Assembly: GCF_002288925.2 (NCBI RefSeq)
Contig: NW_022098044.1
Span: forward strand, 13,520,216 to 13,584,215
DNA from: Delphinapterus leucas
Lineage: Eukaryota > Chordata > Mammalia > Artiodactyla > Monodontidae
DNA length: 64,000 bases
Direction of reading: 5' to 3'
The stretch's first letter is position 1; each line of letters starts with the position of its first letter. Position numbers and translations under genes: made by a program. The notes beneath the pieces are model-generated. The model ran no database searches and had not been told where the DNA came from. It worked only from the letters and a program-made list of their open reading frames with translations. Shown here one piece after another: positions 22,645 through 36,765 of this stretch.

Positions 22645-24200
22645 GAATTGACCATGTATCTGACTTTGGCTAAGTGTTTTTAGTTTTCTATACATATCCC
22701 CAAGCCCCAAATTCAGCTTAAAACAAAGTAGATACCTAATAAATATGTGTTAACTAATTGATGAAACAATGATAAATTTATATAAAAATATCTAATGCCT
22801 ACCTTCTGACAACACAGTTCAAAGTATTCTAAAATGTTCTCTTCTCATTTACATTCAGGGAACGCAGGTGTATAAAGAGAATCACTGCTTAGTTTTATAA
22901 ATAGAAATTTCTGAGGCTGCTCCATTGAAGTGAAGTCATGGTAGAGAATATCAAAAAACTGGCTGGAGGAATAGAACCATTACCTGCCCCTCCTAGTCAA
23001 GGAGGGTATTGTGGTCTGGGGTCCACTCCATTTTGTAGAGGAGAATACCCTGTGGATAATACTTTCATAGCCTTAACCCTCCCTTCTCAGCACATTTGTA
23101 AGGAGATGCTAGTCCAAGGAACTTAGTCATGTACCAAGAACCAAAGAAATGCATCTCGGGCTTGGCCAATCCTTTTTCTCTATGTTACAAGCTAAAAACA
23201 AACAAACAAACAAAAAACCCCAAAATGAAAACAAAACCAAAAACACCCTACATTAAATGAATCCTTTCTTTGGTTTTATATCTGCCCCCTTAGGGCATCT
23301 GGCTTATTGTATTTACATTAATCACATGAAGAGAGTAAGATTTAGAGACAAACCGTCTTTTCTTCTCCCTTGTCCTTTGAAGCCAAATTATTTTTAACGG
23401 ACAGAGGTCATCAGAGTCTCATTGGATTATCCTACGTGCCAGATTTTGTCCTTATTTTTGATACAATGAACCATTTTCTACAACGGGCATATAAAATTCA
23501 CTGCTCCCAGGGTTTTAGAAATCCCAGGAAAGGCCCCTGCTGGCAACCTTATTAGCATCTCTGCCTCTTGATTTTTATTTAATTCCTTTTAATATTCTAT
23601 CATAATGCTGCCAGACTTTTTGGAATGGAGGGCTACAGATTGAGGACAATATTTCACTACATCATTAAGCCTGCAGTGGGTTAATAAACGGCTCATCATG
23701 TGCTTTGAGATATACAAAGAGGTTAAAAAACAGAAACAGAACACTAAGGCAACACTTGTTGAATCATAGTTAATAAGAAAAAGGGGACTGACATGAATGA
23801 TTCAAATAGAGGTTCATACTAAAATGATACCTTAGCATCTGGATTTCATATTTGTCTCAACAAAGGACTGAAGTTGCATTTCAATGGTAAAGCAGGCGTT
23901 TGGGAAATGTTCCTCTTTTCTAAGCCCTAGAATGGGGACGGTTGTTAGAGAATAGAGATGCAGGGGGGAAAAGCAACAAACTCATCTAGCATTAAAATGT
24001 TGCCACCGATCAACAAAAGGTCTCATATTGGGGATTACTTTCACCTTTTAAATCACATCCACGTACAGCATCTCATTCTAGCGCACAAAAATTCTGGGAA
24101 CTATGTCTTTGCCTACCAGAAAAGTTAGAACTCCCTAACTTTTCCCTTTCTTCACCCCTAATCCTTTCTCACCTCCCTGCCAACCAAGGATGCTCTAAAT

Positions 24201-24340
24201 CAGTGCTTTCCTGGGAACACGGATCACCTGGGGATCCTATTACAATGCATATCCTGAAGCAATACGTAGGGCCTGAGACTGCACAGATCCCAGGTGAAGC
24301 TGAGGCAGCTGCTCCTCAGTCTAAATGACCACCTGTGAGA
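24201..24340. mobile_element. MER5-type hAT-Charlie fragment
   Basis: CAGTGCTTTCCTGGGAACAC, GGATCACCTGGGGATCC and GGGCCTGAGACTGCACAGAT fit the MER5 group. The ends are eroded. Confidence 0.55.
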
Positions 24341-25157
24341 AGCAACATCCTGAAAAGATTAGTGTCCTATGTGCAATCACAGAAGATTTAGACTGAAGTT
24401 ACTCCATTACACACTTAATGAGATGCATCACTGTTCTTGTGCTAATTGATAAGTAGAAGAAATAGTGATTCAGACTCCACTTGATTTTCACCAAGTCAAG
24501 CCAAGCACTTCTAGAGCTGATTTAAGAGCAGACACTGGGAAGCTGTGATGGGCCATCTGGAGATCTTGGATTCAATAAACTAAAGCATGAGCCCTTAATC
24601 TTCATGCTCACCTCGAACGTGAATTAGCTTTGAAATATCATTAACCAAATTAAGTCAGTAAAAGCTTATCTAAAGAGATATTAATTCTTTCTTCAATTAA
24701 ACATGCTTGGAGGAAGAGATGATAGGAAAAACAAAGTCATGCTTCCTAAAATGCCGTCTATGAGAAAGTAACTTGGCTTTTAAAGAAAATATCTCTTTAA
24801 ATACATGAGGTTTAATAAATTACATTCCAATTGACTCAACAGTTTGGTTTACTGCACTGAAACTGTATAATTACTATGTTTTTGCTCCACCCTTTAAAAA
24901 TATCTTAAAAACTATAGCCACTCTTCCCAGAAAAGTGTACATATAGGCAAACAATTTTGTATATAATTATATCAGTTCCTAGACACTTTTGTTCTACAGA
25001 CAATTTAAGAAACTTCAACCTGGTGGTGTCTCAGAAGCTAGAAAAATGAACGAACAAACAAAACCAAAAATGTCTTTCAACTCTCACTGGGATATTAGAC
25101 ATTTATTAAATACAACTTCCGTGGGAGAACTAAGTCAGTTACCTAAAAGTACAGATG

Positions 25158-25159
<2 letters not shown>

Positions 25160-25190
<31 letters not shown>
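25160..25190 (+). repeat. (CA)15 microsatellite
   Basis: Perfect AC dinucleotide run. Confidence 0.95.
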
Positions 25191-25191
<1 letters not shown>

Positions 25192-25399
25192 CAAAAAAAA
25201 TTTTTAAAGGTTGGGGGGAGGCGGAGAATTTGAGACTTTACAATAAAAGCCATGGAAAATTCTCCATAGGCCAGAGCAAATCAGGAGAAAGAGAACAAAA
25301 ACAGAAACCACAAAAACTAGTTTCAAAACCATCTCCCCTTTTACCTCTGGGTATCCTGCCTCATCTCTCAGTGACTGAGAATATGAGTTTCCAGGGGTG

Positions 25400-25511
25400 C
25401 TCGATGAAATGCAGATTCCTGGGCCATCCCCCAGGTCAAATGGAGACATGGTTCAGAAATCTGCATTATATAAGATCCCTAGGTAGTTCTTACATTAACG
25501 TTTGAGAAATA
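25400..25511. mobile_element. MER5-type hAT-Charlie fragment
   Basis: GATGAAATGCAGATTCCTGG, GGTTCAGAAATCTGCATTAT and the terminal-repeat-like end CGTTTGAGAAATAC. Confidence 0.65.
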
Positions 25512-26154
25512 CTATTCCTCAGTTTACATTAATGAAATTAAGATGCCCCCAACTCCCATTCAGAGCTCAGAAAGAGTTACACTCCAATATGAGGCTGCCC
25601 ACAGAACAGGGAAATGACTTCCAAGAGAATAATGATCGAAAATATATTCTTGAGTTGTGCTTGTGATCAGAATAGGCTTTTAAATTCAGCAATTTTGGAG
25701 GAATTTAAATCTGCTTCCTGTCCTGTCTTCCACACCTCACTCTTCCCCTAGAAGCAGGCTCACAAATCCCCCTTCCCTTTCTCTAGAACCTCAGCTATAA
25801 ATTGACTATTATATAGCTTAGACTGCATACGAAGTTTGATAGAATAAAGGGTAGATAAGAGAGGAAAGGTCTAAATAATACAGACAGAAGCTGTTTTGAT
25901 ATAGCTAAATCTATAAATATAGATATATGGATATCAGCCTCAGTAAAAGTCAAAGTCTACCATTCTCAACGCTGGCTTCATAGTAAAGTTAATAAAATCA
26001 CAGATACCTAAACTCTAACCCCAAAGGTTCTAATTAAGAAGATCTGAATAAGACAATTATAGATAAAAGTTGGAGTCTCAGTGTCTTTATTTAAAATGAA
26101 AAAAGAAAACAACATTGAAAATTCTTATATACCATCAATAATGGTACAAACAAT

Positions 26155-26345
26155 AAGTAAGTATGAGTCTTTACTATGAACATAATGATAAATGTTTTAC
26201 AGTCAGTTGCTCATTCAGTCTTAACAGCATCTCCATAGGCAGGAATTGTGAGGAAACCACTACTACAACTAAAACTCATAGAGGTCAGGTTTCAAAGTGA
26301 TGACTGCTAAGTGCAGAGCTCTCCTTAGAACTCTATGTCTGACAC
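26155..26345 (-). repeat. MIR SINE (reverse)
   Basis: ATGATAAATGTTTTACAGTC, CTCATTCAGTCTTAACAGCA and GCTAAGTGCAGAGCTCTCCT in antisense MIR order. Confidence 0.6.
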
Positions 26346-26399
26346 AGACACCCACACTAAACAATAAACCGTACTTCCTGTATAAATCTATGGAGAACT

Positions 26400-26480
26400 G
26401 CTGGTAGGTACATATGTTTGTGCATACATGTGTGATACACACATACAAAATGTGTGTGTGGTCAAAGAATGTGTGTGTAG
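26400..26480 (+). repeat. Interrupted CA/TG repeat
   Basis: ATACACACATACAAAATGTG and GTGTGTGTGG units. The two halves are partly complementary. Confidence 0.7.
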
Positions 26481-27189
26481 ACCCTGGCAGAAGGGCAATT
26501 TTGCAACTTGGGACATCTGAGGAAGAGAAGTGTCTTCAAATAAAGACTGGTCAGGTCCAAAGAGCTGTGTGACAGCAATAGCTCTCTAAGGGGAAAAGGC
26601 GAGATGTTACTAGGAAGTGAAATGAGTGTAGGAAACAATGTAGGAACTTGCCTAATTCAAACTTCAATAGGTTGTTTCACTGAAGACCAGCTCCGCTGGC
26701 TCCCCCCATTTTCCCTGCTGGTAGAAAGCCTCTACTTCATAGTATTACATTCCTCCAATCCCTCTTTGTTTACTCTGGAAAGGTCAAAAAAGAAACAGGT
26801 CAAGTTGGATGAAGGGGTGTGACAAGATGGGATGGATGAACAAAGCCTCCTGACAACTAGCTAATTGGTGCTAAGAGCAGAGCACATTCTCCTTGGAAAA
26901 ACCACATGCCCAGCAGTGGTTGCAGAAGATTTTTAGGGGTTTCAGAATCATGCCAGGTCACCCTGATCTAGGTAACCCATAAGCCCCATGGATACCCAGC
27001 AAAGGCAGCCTATTTCAAACATAATTTACCAGAGACTATGCCCATTTCTCAGTTCTAATTATGCCTTCTTATTATAGTCAAGAAACCCCTTGTTGCAGAT
27101 TTACTTAGTGGTAGCCAAAAGCAGAAGCTGGGTCTCCTGTTTCCAAAGCCCAGGGCTCCTTTCCCCAATGACAATCAACTAGGCTGAAA

Positions 27190-27445
27190 GCAGGGGAGGG
27201 AGGGGTCAGATGTGCCTGTATTCAAACCCTGGTTCTAAAATTTACTAGCCATGCGGCACTAAGTTATTTAACCTCTCTGCCTAAGTATCCCAATTTGTAA
27301 AATAAGGATGATGATGACGACGATAAAAACAACTTTGCAGTTTTTTGGCCTGTGGTAGCAAAAAATGGAGTAAGCTTATAGCTGCAAAAGGCTTAACACA
27401 CAGTAAATACCATAGACGTATTTGTTATTATTGCTTATTTAAGGG
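27190..27445 (+). repeat. MIR SINE
   Basis: GTATTCAAACCCTGGTTCTA, TTTAACCTCTCTGCCTAAGT and GTAAAATAAGGATGATGATG, then a stretched tail with AACACACAGTAAATACCATA. Confidence 0.75.
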
Positions 27446-27692
27446 CACTGCATATTATAATACTCAAGCAGCACCAATCAGCATTCACTAATTACGGCAT
27501 GACTCTCCAATTTGTCTTCCAAAATGTTCCAAGAAAATCTAAACTTCTTAATTTCTTGATCATCAGGTAGAGAGAAAACAAGAATAGTTATCATTTGTTT
27601 GGGGATTCACAGCACAGAAATATGGAGACAGAAATAAAAACCTCTTTTTGGTTCTTGGATCTAAATATCCTGTACTTGCTTGCCAGGACCAG

Positions 27693-28125
27693 TGTACTAG
27701 GTTGAATAGGTCTCCCCAAAATTAGCGTCCTTCCAAGAACTTCATAATTTGACCTTAATCGGAAGTAGGGTTGTTGAAGATGTAATTAGTTAAGATGAGG
27801 TCATACTGGAATAGGGTGGGTCCCAAATGCAATATGACTGGTGTCCTTTTAAGAAGAGGAGAGAAGACACAGAGACAGAGGCAGACAAGTAGAAATGGCC
27901 ATGTGATGACAAAGGGAAGAGACTGGAGTGATGCATCTACAAGCCAGGACACATCAGAAGCTAAGAGAAAGCCCTGGACCAGATTCTCCCCTAGAGCCTT
28001 TAGAGAGTATGTGGTGCTACCAACACTTTAATGTTGGGCTTCTAGCCTCCAGAACTGTTACAGAGTAATTTTAAGCCACCTAATTTGTGGTAATTTGTAT
28101 GGTAGCCGTGGGAAACTAATACACT
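27693..28125 (+). mobile_element. MLT1-like MaLR (ERVL) solo LTR
   Basis: Starts near TGTACTAGGTTGAATAGGTC. It has GTAATTAGTTAAGATGAGGT, GGGTGGGTCCCAAATGCAAT, TGTCCTTTTAAGAAGAGGAG and the end AAGCCACCTAATTTGTGGTA..CTAATACACTC. About 430 nt, with no internal retroviral part beside it. Confidence 0.78.
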
Positions 28126-29099
28126 CAATCTCTCTTCTGGACCACAACAGCAGTAGAGCACCAGTGCAAGAGGCCCTGTACCTAGCTGCAGTCTCTCATC
28201 CTGTGTGGGCCGTGTTCCCAAAACAGCTAAGGGGAGCAGAATGTGAATGAGAGGGCACCGGGAGGCTTGAAAGCCAAGTTGAGATGATTTAATTCCTTCT
28301 ATGAATTTGTCCCTATCAAACCATCTTCAATAGCTCAAGTGCTTAGTTCCAACATTTTTGTTTTCTAAGCTAAGCCTTTGTGAAATACTGTTATAATTTG
28401 TTTTGCGGAAGGGTTTTTGGGGAGCTCTCACCATAACAACACCTATGAGTGGTGAGAAAAGCAGAATTGGGCAGAGGAGGAGGTTGAACCTCAGTGCAAT
28501 TGCAACAGAGGTCCCCACCAATCCTACAGGGAGTTCTGGAGCTGGAATGGCACCCCCTTTGGAGTTTTCCCAACTAAGGCTAGGAGGCCAGGCCATTGTA
28601 ACCCCACATAGACCAGCCATTGGATGCAGGCTCACACAGAGGAGCCATGGCTTCGGTCAGGAGAGTTTCTGCCAGCTACAAGTAATTTCTGGTGATGGAC
28701 ACAGCTGTGAGCCACTGGGGGAATGAGCAGCTCTTCAGGGGGATCTAGGAGGTACATCCCAGCATCTCTCACATGCACAGTGGATGTCTTCCTTTCTAAT
28801 CATCACCTATTATTAGAATGTGGCCATGTGAAATTCCACACGTGGACTGGAATCACCTTACTCGGGGAAAGAATCCATTAGATGCTCTCAAATCATGTAT
28901 ATAGTGACCGGCCTAAGAGGTCTCAGAGTTGCATTCTTACTCATTTCCCTCTCTCACCCATGTATTTTCCATTTCCACCAATGACAGCAACTCTTAAAAA
29001 TCTCCATTTTAGAATGGCATCTAGTCATATTTGGACCATGGTGATTTCTTCTCCCTTTTCTAGTTATCCATGGACAAAGGAAAATCATCTGACCCTACC

Positions 29100-29330
29100 C
29101 GGAAATCACCATTCATTTGCTCACTTACCCATTCAGTCATTGGTCAGTCAACACAGATACGTAACAACTATTGTATACTAAAGAAGGCATTGAGTATAGA
29201 AAAATGAATGAGGAGGTTGTCAAAGGCCTTACACGTCAAGATGAGGAGTTGATTTTGTCTAGACGTAATGAGGGTTATGGGCAGTACTTGACTTGAATAG
29301 GTTTGGGTTACTGAAAGATCCTTCTGTTGG
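29100..29330 (-). repeat. L2 LINE fragment (reverse)
   Basis: TCACTTACCCATTCAGTCAT, CAAAGGCCTTACACGTCAAG and GGGTTACTGAAAGATCCTTC fit antisense L2, with an internal deletion. Confidence 0.5.
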
Positions 29331-31129
29331 TTGTAAAGAGGATGGATTGCTTGAGGGTCCACAATACAAGGCAAGCAGTTGCAGGTAGGGAATATTAACA
29401 CCCAGTTGAATCACCCATCTTCTGTCCTTCCTCTAAGACCCTCTTTGCCGTCCCATGAGTCAGCAGCCCTGTCAAGGAGCATGTTAACAGCCTGCTTGGG
29501 TGGGAGCTTTTACATTATCCTCCTAAGCCACAAGCAGCCCACGGGACCCAGTCACATGCCTTCGCATGTGCAAACACACCATGCATGTGACTCCAGGTTG
29601 CAAACACTCAACTCTGTGTGAAGCACACAGCCGTCCACATAGAGTCTGAAAAATGACTCTAAAAAATGAGCCCCCAAAGGACACATCATTCCATTTTGGC
29701 TTTTCCCTTCAACTACCTCCACAGCTTTGGGCCAGTCCCTAATACAGAAAGTAAATCTCTCAGCGGATGGGACTTCCACATTAAATACAAATTATGGATC
29801 AAAGCATATAACCTAGCAGTAGAGACTATATCCCCCAAACAACAAAAGCCGGAGAAGTTTGTTTTTTTTTTTTTTTAATTAGCCAACTATAGGCTGGAAA
29901 ACAGAAGGGAAAATATCATATTAATAATAATTATTTGAAGGTGATAGCTTATATTCTTTAATGCAGTTCCAACATAAATGTCACTGTAAGAAATATTTCA
30001 TTTCAGTACTAACAGATCAGGTACTTAGTGTGCTGGGAGAAATGATCGGAACTACGTTAAAGCAGCATCAACCAGAGAAACTGCAAAAATGTTTATATTC
30101 TTATGAAGGCAGGAAGGAATGCCCCTTGTGGGTATATTTAAGTATTTTCCATCTTTTGTGTAAATGGTAATGCTAAACAAAAAATGGAAAGATGGCCTTA
30201 GAATAATAACCTCAGGACCCAACTGGGACTCAGCTTCTCAATGTACAAAAATCATTTGCAGTATGTTCAGGATGGAAATTTCTATACTGCTTTATAGCTT
30301 GTAGTCTTCATTATATACCTCCAACAAAAATCACCAAAACACCCAACTGTGGGCTGGTTTCATTTCCCCAGGGTGCCCCTCCACCCCCCCACCCAATATA
30401 AAATTACTCACCATCCTCTTGGTCACTGTCTGCAATTCTGCTCAGTTACTCAACAATGTTTGTAACGACAGAAAAACAAAGGGAAGGGGAAAACCTATCC
30501 GGTTCAGAGAGGTGTTTCATATAGAGAATAGGATTTTTAAAGCAAAGCCAGATCTGGCACTGTTAGGGCTTTTCTCTAGTCAGTTCCTTCTCCATTCTTC
30601 CTTATAGAGACCCCATGCAAAGGCCATGTGGAAAATTTCCCAGGGCAAACGCTGAGCCCATATCTGAAAGCTGTCCCACTGGACAAGCCTCTTTCACTGT
30701 CATTTCCGACAGCCAGTATGTATGTTGCAGGGAAGGCGAAGAGTTGGTGAGGGCCTGAACCTATGAGTCATTTAGTTTTCAAACCACAGCTTCAAGGGCC
30801 TTTGATTGTCTGGTTGATTTACTGTGAATGGCATTGATACTTATGTGACTAGAAGCTGTTAGCCTGAATTGGTGCTTGGAGAAACAAAGTCAATGAAAGT
30901 CACAAATCCAATAAATCTGTGAGGGATGCGTGGAGTTGTCTTCAAGAAGCACACAGCTAGAGAGGCACAAGTCTATACCCATAAGGTCTTAGAGTCACAA
31001 TATTCCAGGCTTATTTTTTTTCCAGTCCTATGGGTTTTGAATGTCAAGAGAATGAACAGATTCCTGATGGTATAACCTCCAATTACATTTGTATATGTAT
31101 TTTCTTTTGGCCTTTACAAAAATTTTGTC

Positions 31130-31270
31130 TAGCAGGAAGGAGACGAATCTTTATTAATATCTGCGTTTGATATATGAAATGTATAGGTTCAATAGAGGTA
31201 AGCACTTTGCAGCACGGCTGGTAAGTGGAAGAGTGAGGTCTTTGGATGCCCAATCCCATGTCTCTCCAAC
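31130..31270 (-). repeat. MIR SINE (reverse)
   Basis: TTATTAATATCTGCGTTTGA, AGGTAAGCACTTTGCAGCAC and GGCTGGTAAGTGGAAGAGTG. Confidence 0.6.
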
Positions 31271-32346
31271 AAGCTCACTCTTCTTATTCTGCATTGGATT
31301 AATGTGGATAAATATGGATTAATTCAGTCTAACAGTTTAGTAATTCAGTAATAAAAACGATTCTTTCAAGCCACTGTGTAGACAAAACTAACTGGCTATT
31401 TAATAGAATTAATAAGTCAAAATGGGTGGTTCAGTAACCCTGTGTTGAAAAATCTCTTTGACCGGGTGGGGAGTTAGATAATGTTCATCACCTGTCACTC
31501 CCTGGACTGCCTTTGATAGTTAACAGATTTCCACAAGCACCAGACTATGGAGATGCCAAGCACTTCCTAGCAGTTCCAGGAAAGTATCAAAGCCAACACA
31601 ATGAGCTTTAAGGCTGGTGAGGTCCAGGTGTTCTTGAGGTTGAATAGAACTCACCAAGGAGTAGTCTGTCACCTTGCCTAATGAATTTAAAAGAGTCTAT
31701 TACCCTGGCACTGTCACAATGTCCCTTATTTATGCTCCTCTAGTGAGGGAGTGGGACAAGCAGCTAGAACAGCCCACTGTAAGAGCTAATATAGCTGTAG
31801 AAAGAATACGACTTATATGAGCCATTTCCCTCGATGTTAGAACTTGAGTCCTAGCCCCACGCATCTTGGGGAGACCCCAAGTCATGCACACGCTTCTGTT
31901 TGCTCTGGTGATAGCAGGATAATAGAGAGCCGCTAATTTAGATAAGCACAGAAGACAGAGAAACACAATCCACGTACGTCTTGACAGTATCTACATGCTG
32001 ACCTATGTCTTTTTTATGATGCATAGGGGACTGGTCCCAGTTGTTGCAAAAGGAAAGAAAATGTTCTCATGCATAAAACAGGGCCAGGCAGAGGTTCCAT
32101 AAAAGCCGGGGTGTGCCTGTCTGAGGGAGGCTCCCCTGCCACTTGCTGGCAAGGGCAGATGATCGAGAAACCAAATCAGCAGGCATGCACAACCTGCCTC
32201 CAGGATCAACGCAGACTGTGCTGCCAGGGAAGACAGTCATTGAACCAGCTCTTCAGCAAGATCAGGGAGCTGGGCCAGACTCTACCTGGAGACTTCTTCC
32301 TCCTTCAGGCTAGAGAGCACAAGAGGTGTGTGATAGCTCTGCGTTA

Positions 32347-32574
<228 letters not shown>

Positions 32575-32606
32575 CTACAATTAAAAAAAAATCAGATTAT
32601 GATGAG
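32575..32606 (-). promoter_or_regulatory. Splice acceptor and likely branch site of the 32398-32574 exon
   Basis: Minus strand: a run of nine T followed by AATTGTAG. CTCAT (plus 32602-32606) and CTGAT (plus 32591-32595) are possible branch points, about 28 and 17 nt before the AG. CTCAT sits at the more usual distance. Confidence 0.8.
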
Positions 32607-32734
32607 TTGCCGGTGATTGGGGCTATGCGTCATGAAAAACAACTTCTCAGTATGTATTAAGCATCTCAATACATTAAACACTTAATATGTGCAACTATAA
32701 ATCTTCTATCTATCCTGAGTAATGGACACCAATT

Positions 32735-32830
32735 TTTTTAATACTTTTAAAGATGAGGAAACTGAGGCTTAGAAAAGTTAGAAAGAAATAGTTCAAGTCC
32801 AACTACTTGGAATGGGATCCAAATGACAAT
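32735..32830 (-). repeat. MIR SINE (reverse)
   Basis: AAAGATGAGGAAACTGAGGC and TTAGAAAAGTTAGAAAGAAA with AGTCCAACTACTTGGAATGG, the antisense MIR core. It lies about 160 nt upstream of the 32398-32574 exon. Confidence 0.75.
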
Positions 32831-33869
32831 ATGGCCAACTCCAAAGAGTATGATCTTCCAACCCCATCTTCCTGCATCACGGTGGACCAAGGTTGCAACA
32901 TACATTCGGCCTCATACATTGCTGAGTTGAGCCTCATGGAAAGCCACAGACTTCATAGGGAACTGAAATTTACAGAGTAGCTCCATCCAGCCTCACTGTT
33001 TTCTAGCTGAACTTTCCTTATCTCAGACATACAGGCCATTGATGATTCTTAAGCAGGAGCACATATAACGTTCACTTGTTTCCTGGCAGACTGGAACTGC
33101 CAAAATGAACATTTCAGTCTCATTCTCTGATCCATAAATCTGAAGCTGGACCAATTATAAAACTTCTAAAAATTCATACTCTCTGGATTCATATGTACCA
33201 TCTTTTCCTAGGGTAGAAAAGCTTTATGCGAGATCACTTAATTTCCATTTAGAAAGCATCAGTAGACCCTTGCCACTCTCCGACTGACAGAGAGGGGACT
33301 TCTAGTCACTGGACCCTTCCATCCCCCAAAGATGATGTCTCAGAGTTGAAAGTATACCAAGTCTTTGGGACAGCTGAAATACTACACTTAGCTCAGAACT
33401 TTTGTGACATGAACAAGAAGGGTTCTCTCACTTCAGTGTTGACAGAATCTCCAAAAACTAGAACATAATATAAAACTATATACATTAGATAAGAAACAGT
33501 ATAGCATCGGGTCTTTGGACAAATTATAGGGACAAGATGGAGAAGCAGAACAAATTGATGAGAACATAAATTAAGGAATTATTCTTAAGGAAATGCAGTT
33601 TTGTTCATTTCTAGAACATAGAGCAAATCTTTTAATATATTGTATCTCTGGTTCTTATTGTCATGTTTAACATAACCATTAACTATATTAATATAAGGAT
33701 TAATATAATTATTATATGATATATGATATAAATATATATTAACGTAATTATTAACATAACCTACTATGATCTCTAAGTTCTTACATAGTCTCCAGACCTA
33801 AAGCATCATAATTTTAAGGGAAATGAAATGCTAATGTTATCCTCAGAGTTTCTCCGATTGCCTCCTAAT

Positions 33870-34105
33870 TGATTTTATCTATCCACTCTTGTCCCTCTCT
33901 CCCTGCGATCCCTCTCCCCATTTTTCTCCTTCAGAGTACTCATCACAATTACAGTTAAATTATTGTGTATGTAATTTGTTGTTTATTTTCTATCTCCTCT
34001 GCAGCCTAGAAGTTTGTGTCTTGTTCACAGGAAAATCTCTGCACATGAATCTATGCTGCTTGTAGAGGGTACTTCATAACTATTCACTGAAATAAATGGA
34101 ATCTG
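33870..34105 (+). repeat. L2 LINE 3' end
   Basis: TTCAGAGTACTCATCACAAT, GCAGCCTAGAAGTTTGTGTC and ACTATTCACTGAAATAAATG. Confidence 0.6.
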
Positions 34106-34148
34106 CTAGTCCAGGCCTTTAGAGGACTGCTTAAACAGACATAAATAG

Positions 34149-34187
34149 AATATATATATATAAGTATATATATATTTTTTTAGTTGC

Positions 34188-34213
<26 letters not shown>
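34149..34213 (+). repeat. (TA)n repeat with a T-run in the middle
   Basis: Two TA tracts separated by TTTTTTAGTTGC. The pair can fold into a hairpin. Confidence 0.9.
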
Positions 34214-34219
<6 letters not shown>

Positions 34220-34837
34220 ACGATCAAGAATACATGAATGTAATTATAATTTATCAATGTTTTACCTTGGTGCGAAAACTTAATCTGACATCATTTAAAT
34301 GATCTTTGCTTTCTTACTTAGGTGAACCTTGTTTTCTTAGCTAGTACTGCCCCTCTCCAAATAACCACACACTCAAATTAACGGCGTGCATCTTGGAGAG
34401 CTCTATGAGCTATGATCCCTTCACTGGAGCCTGGAGGCTGTGAGATTTACGAAGTACAGTGGCAGTACCCTCTTAACACCTCCATAGTGGCAATTTATCC
34501 ATTCATTAAATAATGGGCTCCAAACTATCTCATTTACAGTAAAGTCCTCATTGCATTTTCCTTTTGATTTCACACAAATAGATCTATGTCAGAGTGAGCA
34601 ATGAAGATGATGATAGCTGGAGGTTGTTTGTTTGTTACGTTTTGTTTTGTAAATGAATAGGAAATTGATGAACTCTACATATGAATTGATCCACTGGAGA
34701 CCTGCTTCAGTGTTTCCTGGGGTCGCCCCGGTTTGGGTGGGGCAAGAAGGCTTGGGACATTCAACTCTTCCCCTGACACTTGCTCTGTAACTTAAACTTA
34801 ATTTCAGTTTCCCAAATATTAAGATTATAATAGATAT

Positions 34838-34932
34838 CTTTTCACTGAATGCTTACTATGTATTTTGCGTGCATTAATTCATTCAATCATCACAAGTCTT
34901 TGGGGTAAGCTTTATTATTATCTATGAATATT
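34838..34932 (-). repeat. MIR SINE (reverse), short
   Basis: CTGAATGCTTACTATGTATT, ATTAATTCATTCAATCATCA and TTTATTATTATC. Confidence 0.55.
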
Positions 34933-36587
34933 GTTAACTTTCTTTTGGAAAAAGAGAGCTAAAACTCATGGTGACTCTATATTTAAGATTGGATAGTATA
35001 GATTCTTTTAGTTTGAGATGTACCACTCATAAGAGATCATTTTATATAGGTCAGCATGACCTGCCCAGATGAAAGTTTTAATTTACTAAACTACTTTCCT
35101 AAGATAAAACAGTTAAGCTTCTTGAGGTTTATCGCCAGTGCTCTAGCTGAGCCTTAGTGTAAACAGGACATTGAGGATAAGCTGTTGGTTCAGCTTTATG
35201 GCCTTGGGGGAACTCTACTGATCAGTAGCAGTCATGCTTCTAATAGACATGAATGAAGAGGGTGAAAAAAAATTCAGGACACAGGGGAAGTAATTCCGGG
35301 TGAAATAGTAGCTTGGTGGGTTTTTACCTCTTTTAATACTCACTAACCCTGTAAATGAAGGTATTTCACACACAGTAAATTCATATATCCAGAATAATAA
35401 GGGATTTAGAAGAGGCTGGTACCATCATAACTGTGATATCGTGATTTGTAGTAAGAAATATATATTGGTTCTTCACCCCCAGTTCTGACATGAGATTCCT
35501 AAAACATTTGCAAATTCCTATGTGATAAGAGTGGTAGCAGCATCTTTTGTTCTAATAAGGCGACTCTGGGTGTGCTCCTGAATGGTTCCTGGATCAGGGC
35601 AGATCATCACTGCTCTAGGAAAGAGAGAGGGGATGGAAATGGAGTTGATAAATGATCATGCCCATGTGAGGAAGCTTCCATAAGATCCAAATAGTATGGG
35701 GCTCAGGGAGCTTGCAGGTTGGTGAACACATCCATACACTGAGAAGTAATGCACCCTTCTCCCAATTCCACAGGTACAGAAGCTCTGGACCCTTCCATAT
35801 CTACATATCTCTTTATCTGGCTGTTCCCATCTGTATCCTTTATCACATCGTTTAATAAATTGGTAAATGTAAGTAAGTGTTCCCTTGAGTACCATGAGCT
35901 GTTCTAGCAAATAATCGAACCCAACGGGGAGGAGATCATGGGAACCTCTGATTTGTAACCAAGTCAGACAGAAGTTGTGGGTAACCTGAGGACCTACTAC
36001 TTGCAGTTGGCATCTGAAATGGGGGCATGTCTCCTGGGACTGAGCCCTTAACCTGAGGGATCTGGTGTTATCTCCAGGTAGATAGTGTCAGAACTGAGTT
36101 AAATTGTAAGATATCCAGCTGGTGTCACAGAATTACTTGGTGGAGGGAAAAATCCAAATATTTGGTCCCCTGAAGTGTTCTGTGTGAAAGTAAAAGAGAA
36201 AGACACAGGAGGAGAACTAGGTTTTTCCAACACAATATTTTTTCCTATATAAATTTGAAACAAGGGCCAGTTTTTATTTTGTGGTTGGATAACTTGACCT
36301 CTTCTACCTCTTCCTAATATTCAGCAAGCAACAGCCTGTTTACTTTATCCTGACAGGAAGAAGTCCTTCCTTCCTTACCTCTCCTTAATCTCCTCTTGGG
36401 TTCAGTGTGGGGATAGTTGAGCTCCAACTACTGGAACCCAGAAAAAATAGAATTAGGTTCAGCGGGTCACTGTTCTACTTTTTATAGTATGCTCAAGCAG
36501 AGGAATGTGGATCATCTAATGCCTTAAATTTTTTTCATCACTTCATATTTATTTAAGATCCTTTCCAATTCAGCATCATTTTGTTCC

Positions 36588-36765
36588 TTCCATAAATATA
36601 ATACCTAACAGGGACGGTATTTTCACTATCCTCGTTTTACAAGTGAAGAATGGGGGTTCAGAGAGAGTGTTAATGGCTCATAGTCACACAGTTAATGATT
36701 ATAAAGTTAGGTATTAAGATGAGGTTTCCTGTCTCCAATTCTCACGTCCTATGCACTGTATCATA
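36588..36765 (-). repeat. MIR SINE (reverse)
   Basis: TATCCTCGTTTTACAAGTGA, GGGGGTTCAGAGAGAGTGTT and CTCATAGTCACACAGTTAAT, then ATGCACTGTATCATATC. It lies about 210 nt 3' of the DFHGHS exon. Confidence 0.78.

Noticed and set aside
28327..28726. Opposing ORFs of about 100 codons as a candidate gene
   Set aside because: No domain, no splice or start context and no resemblance to AGBL1. Likely decayed non-coding sequence, possibly LTR-derived.
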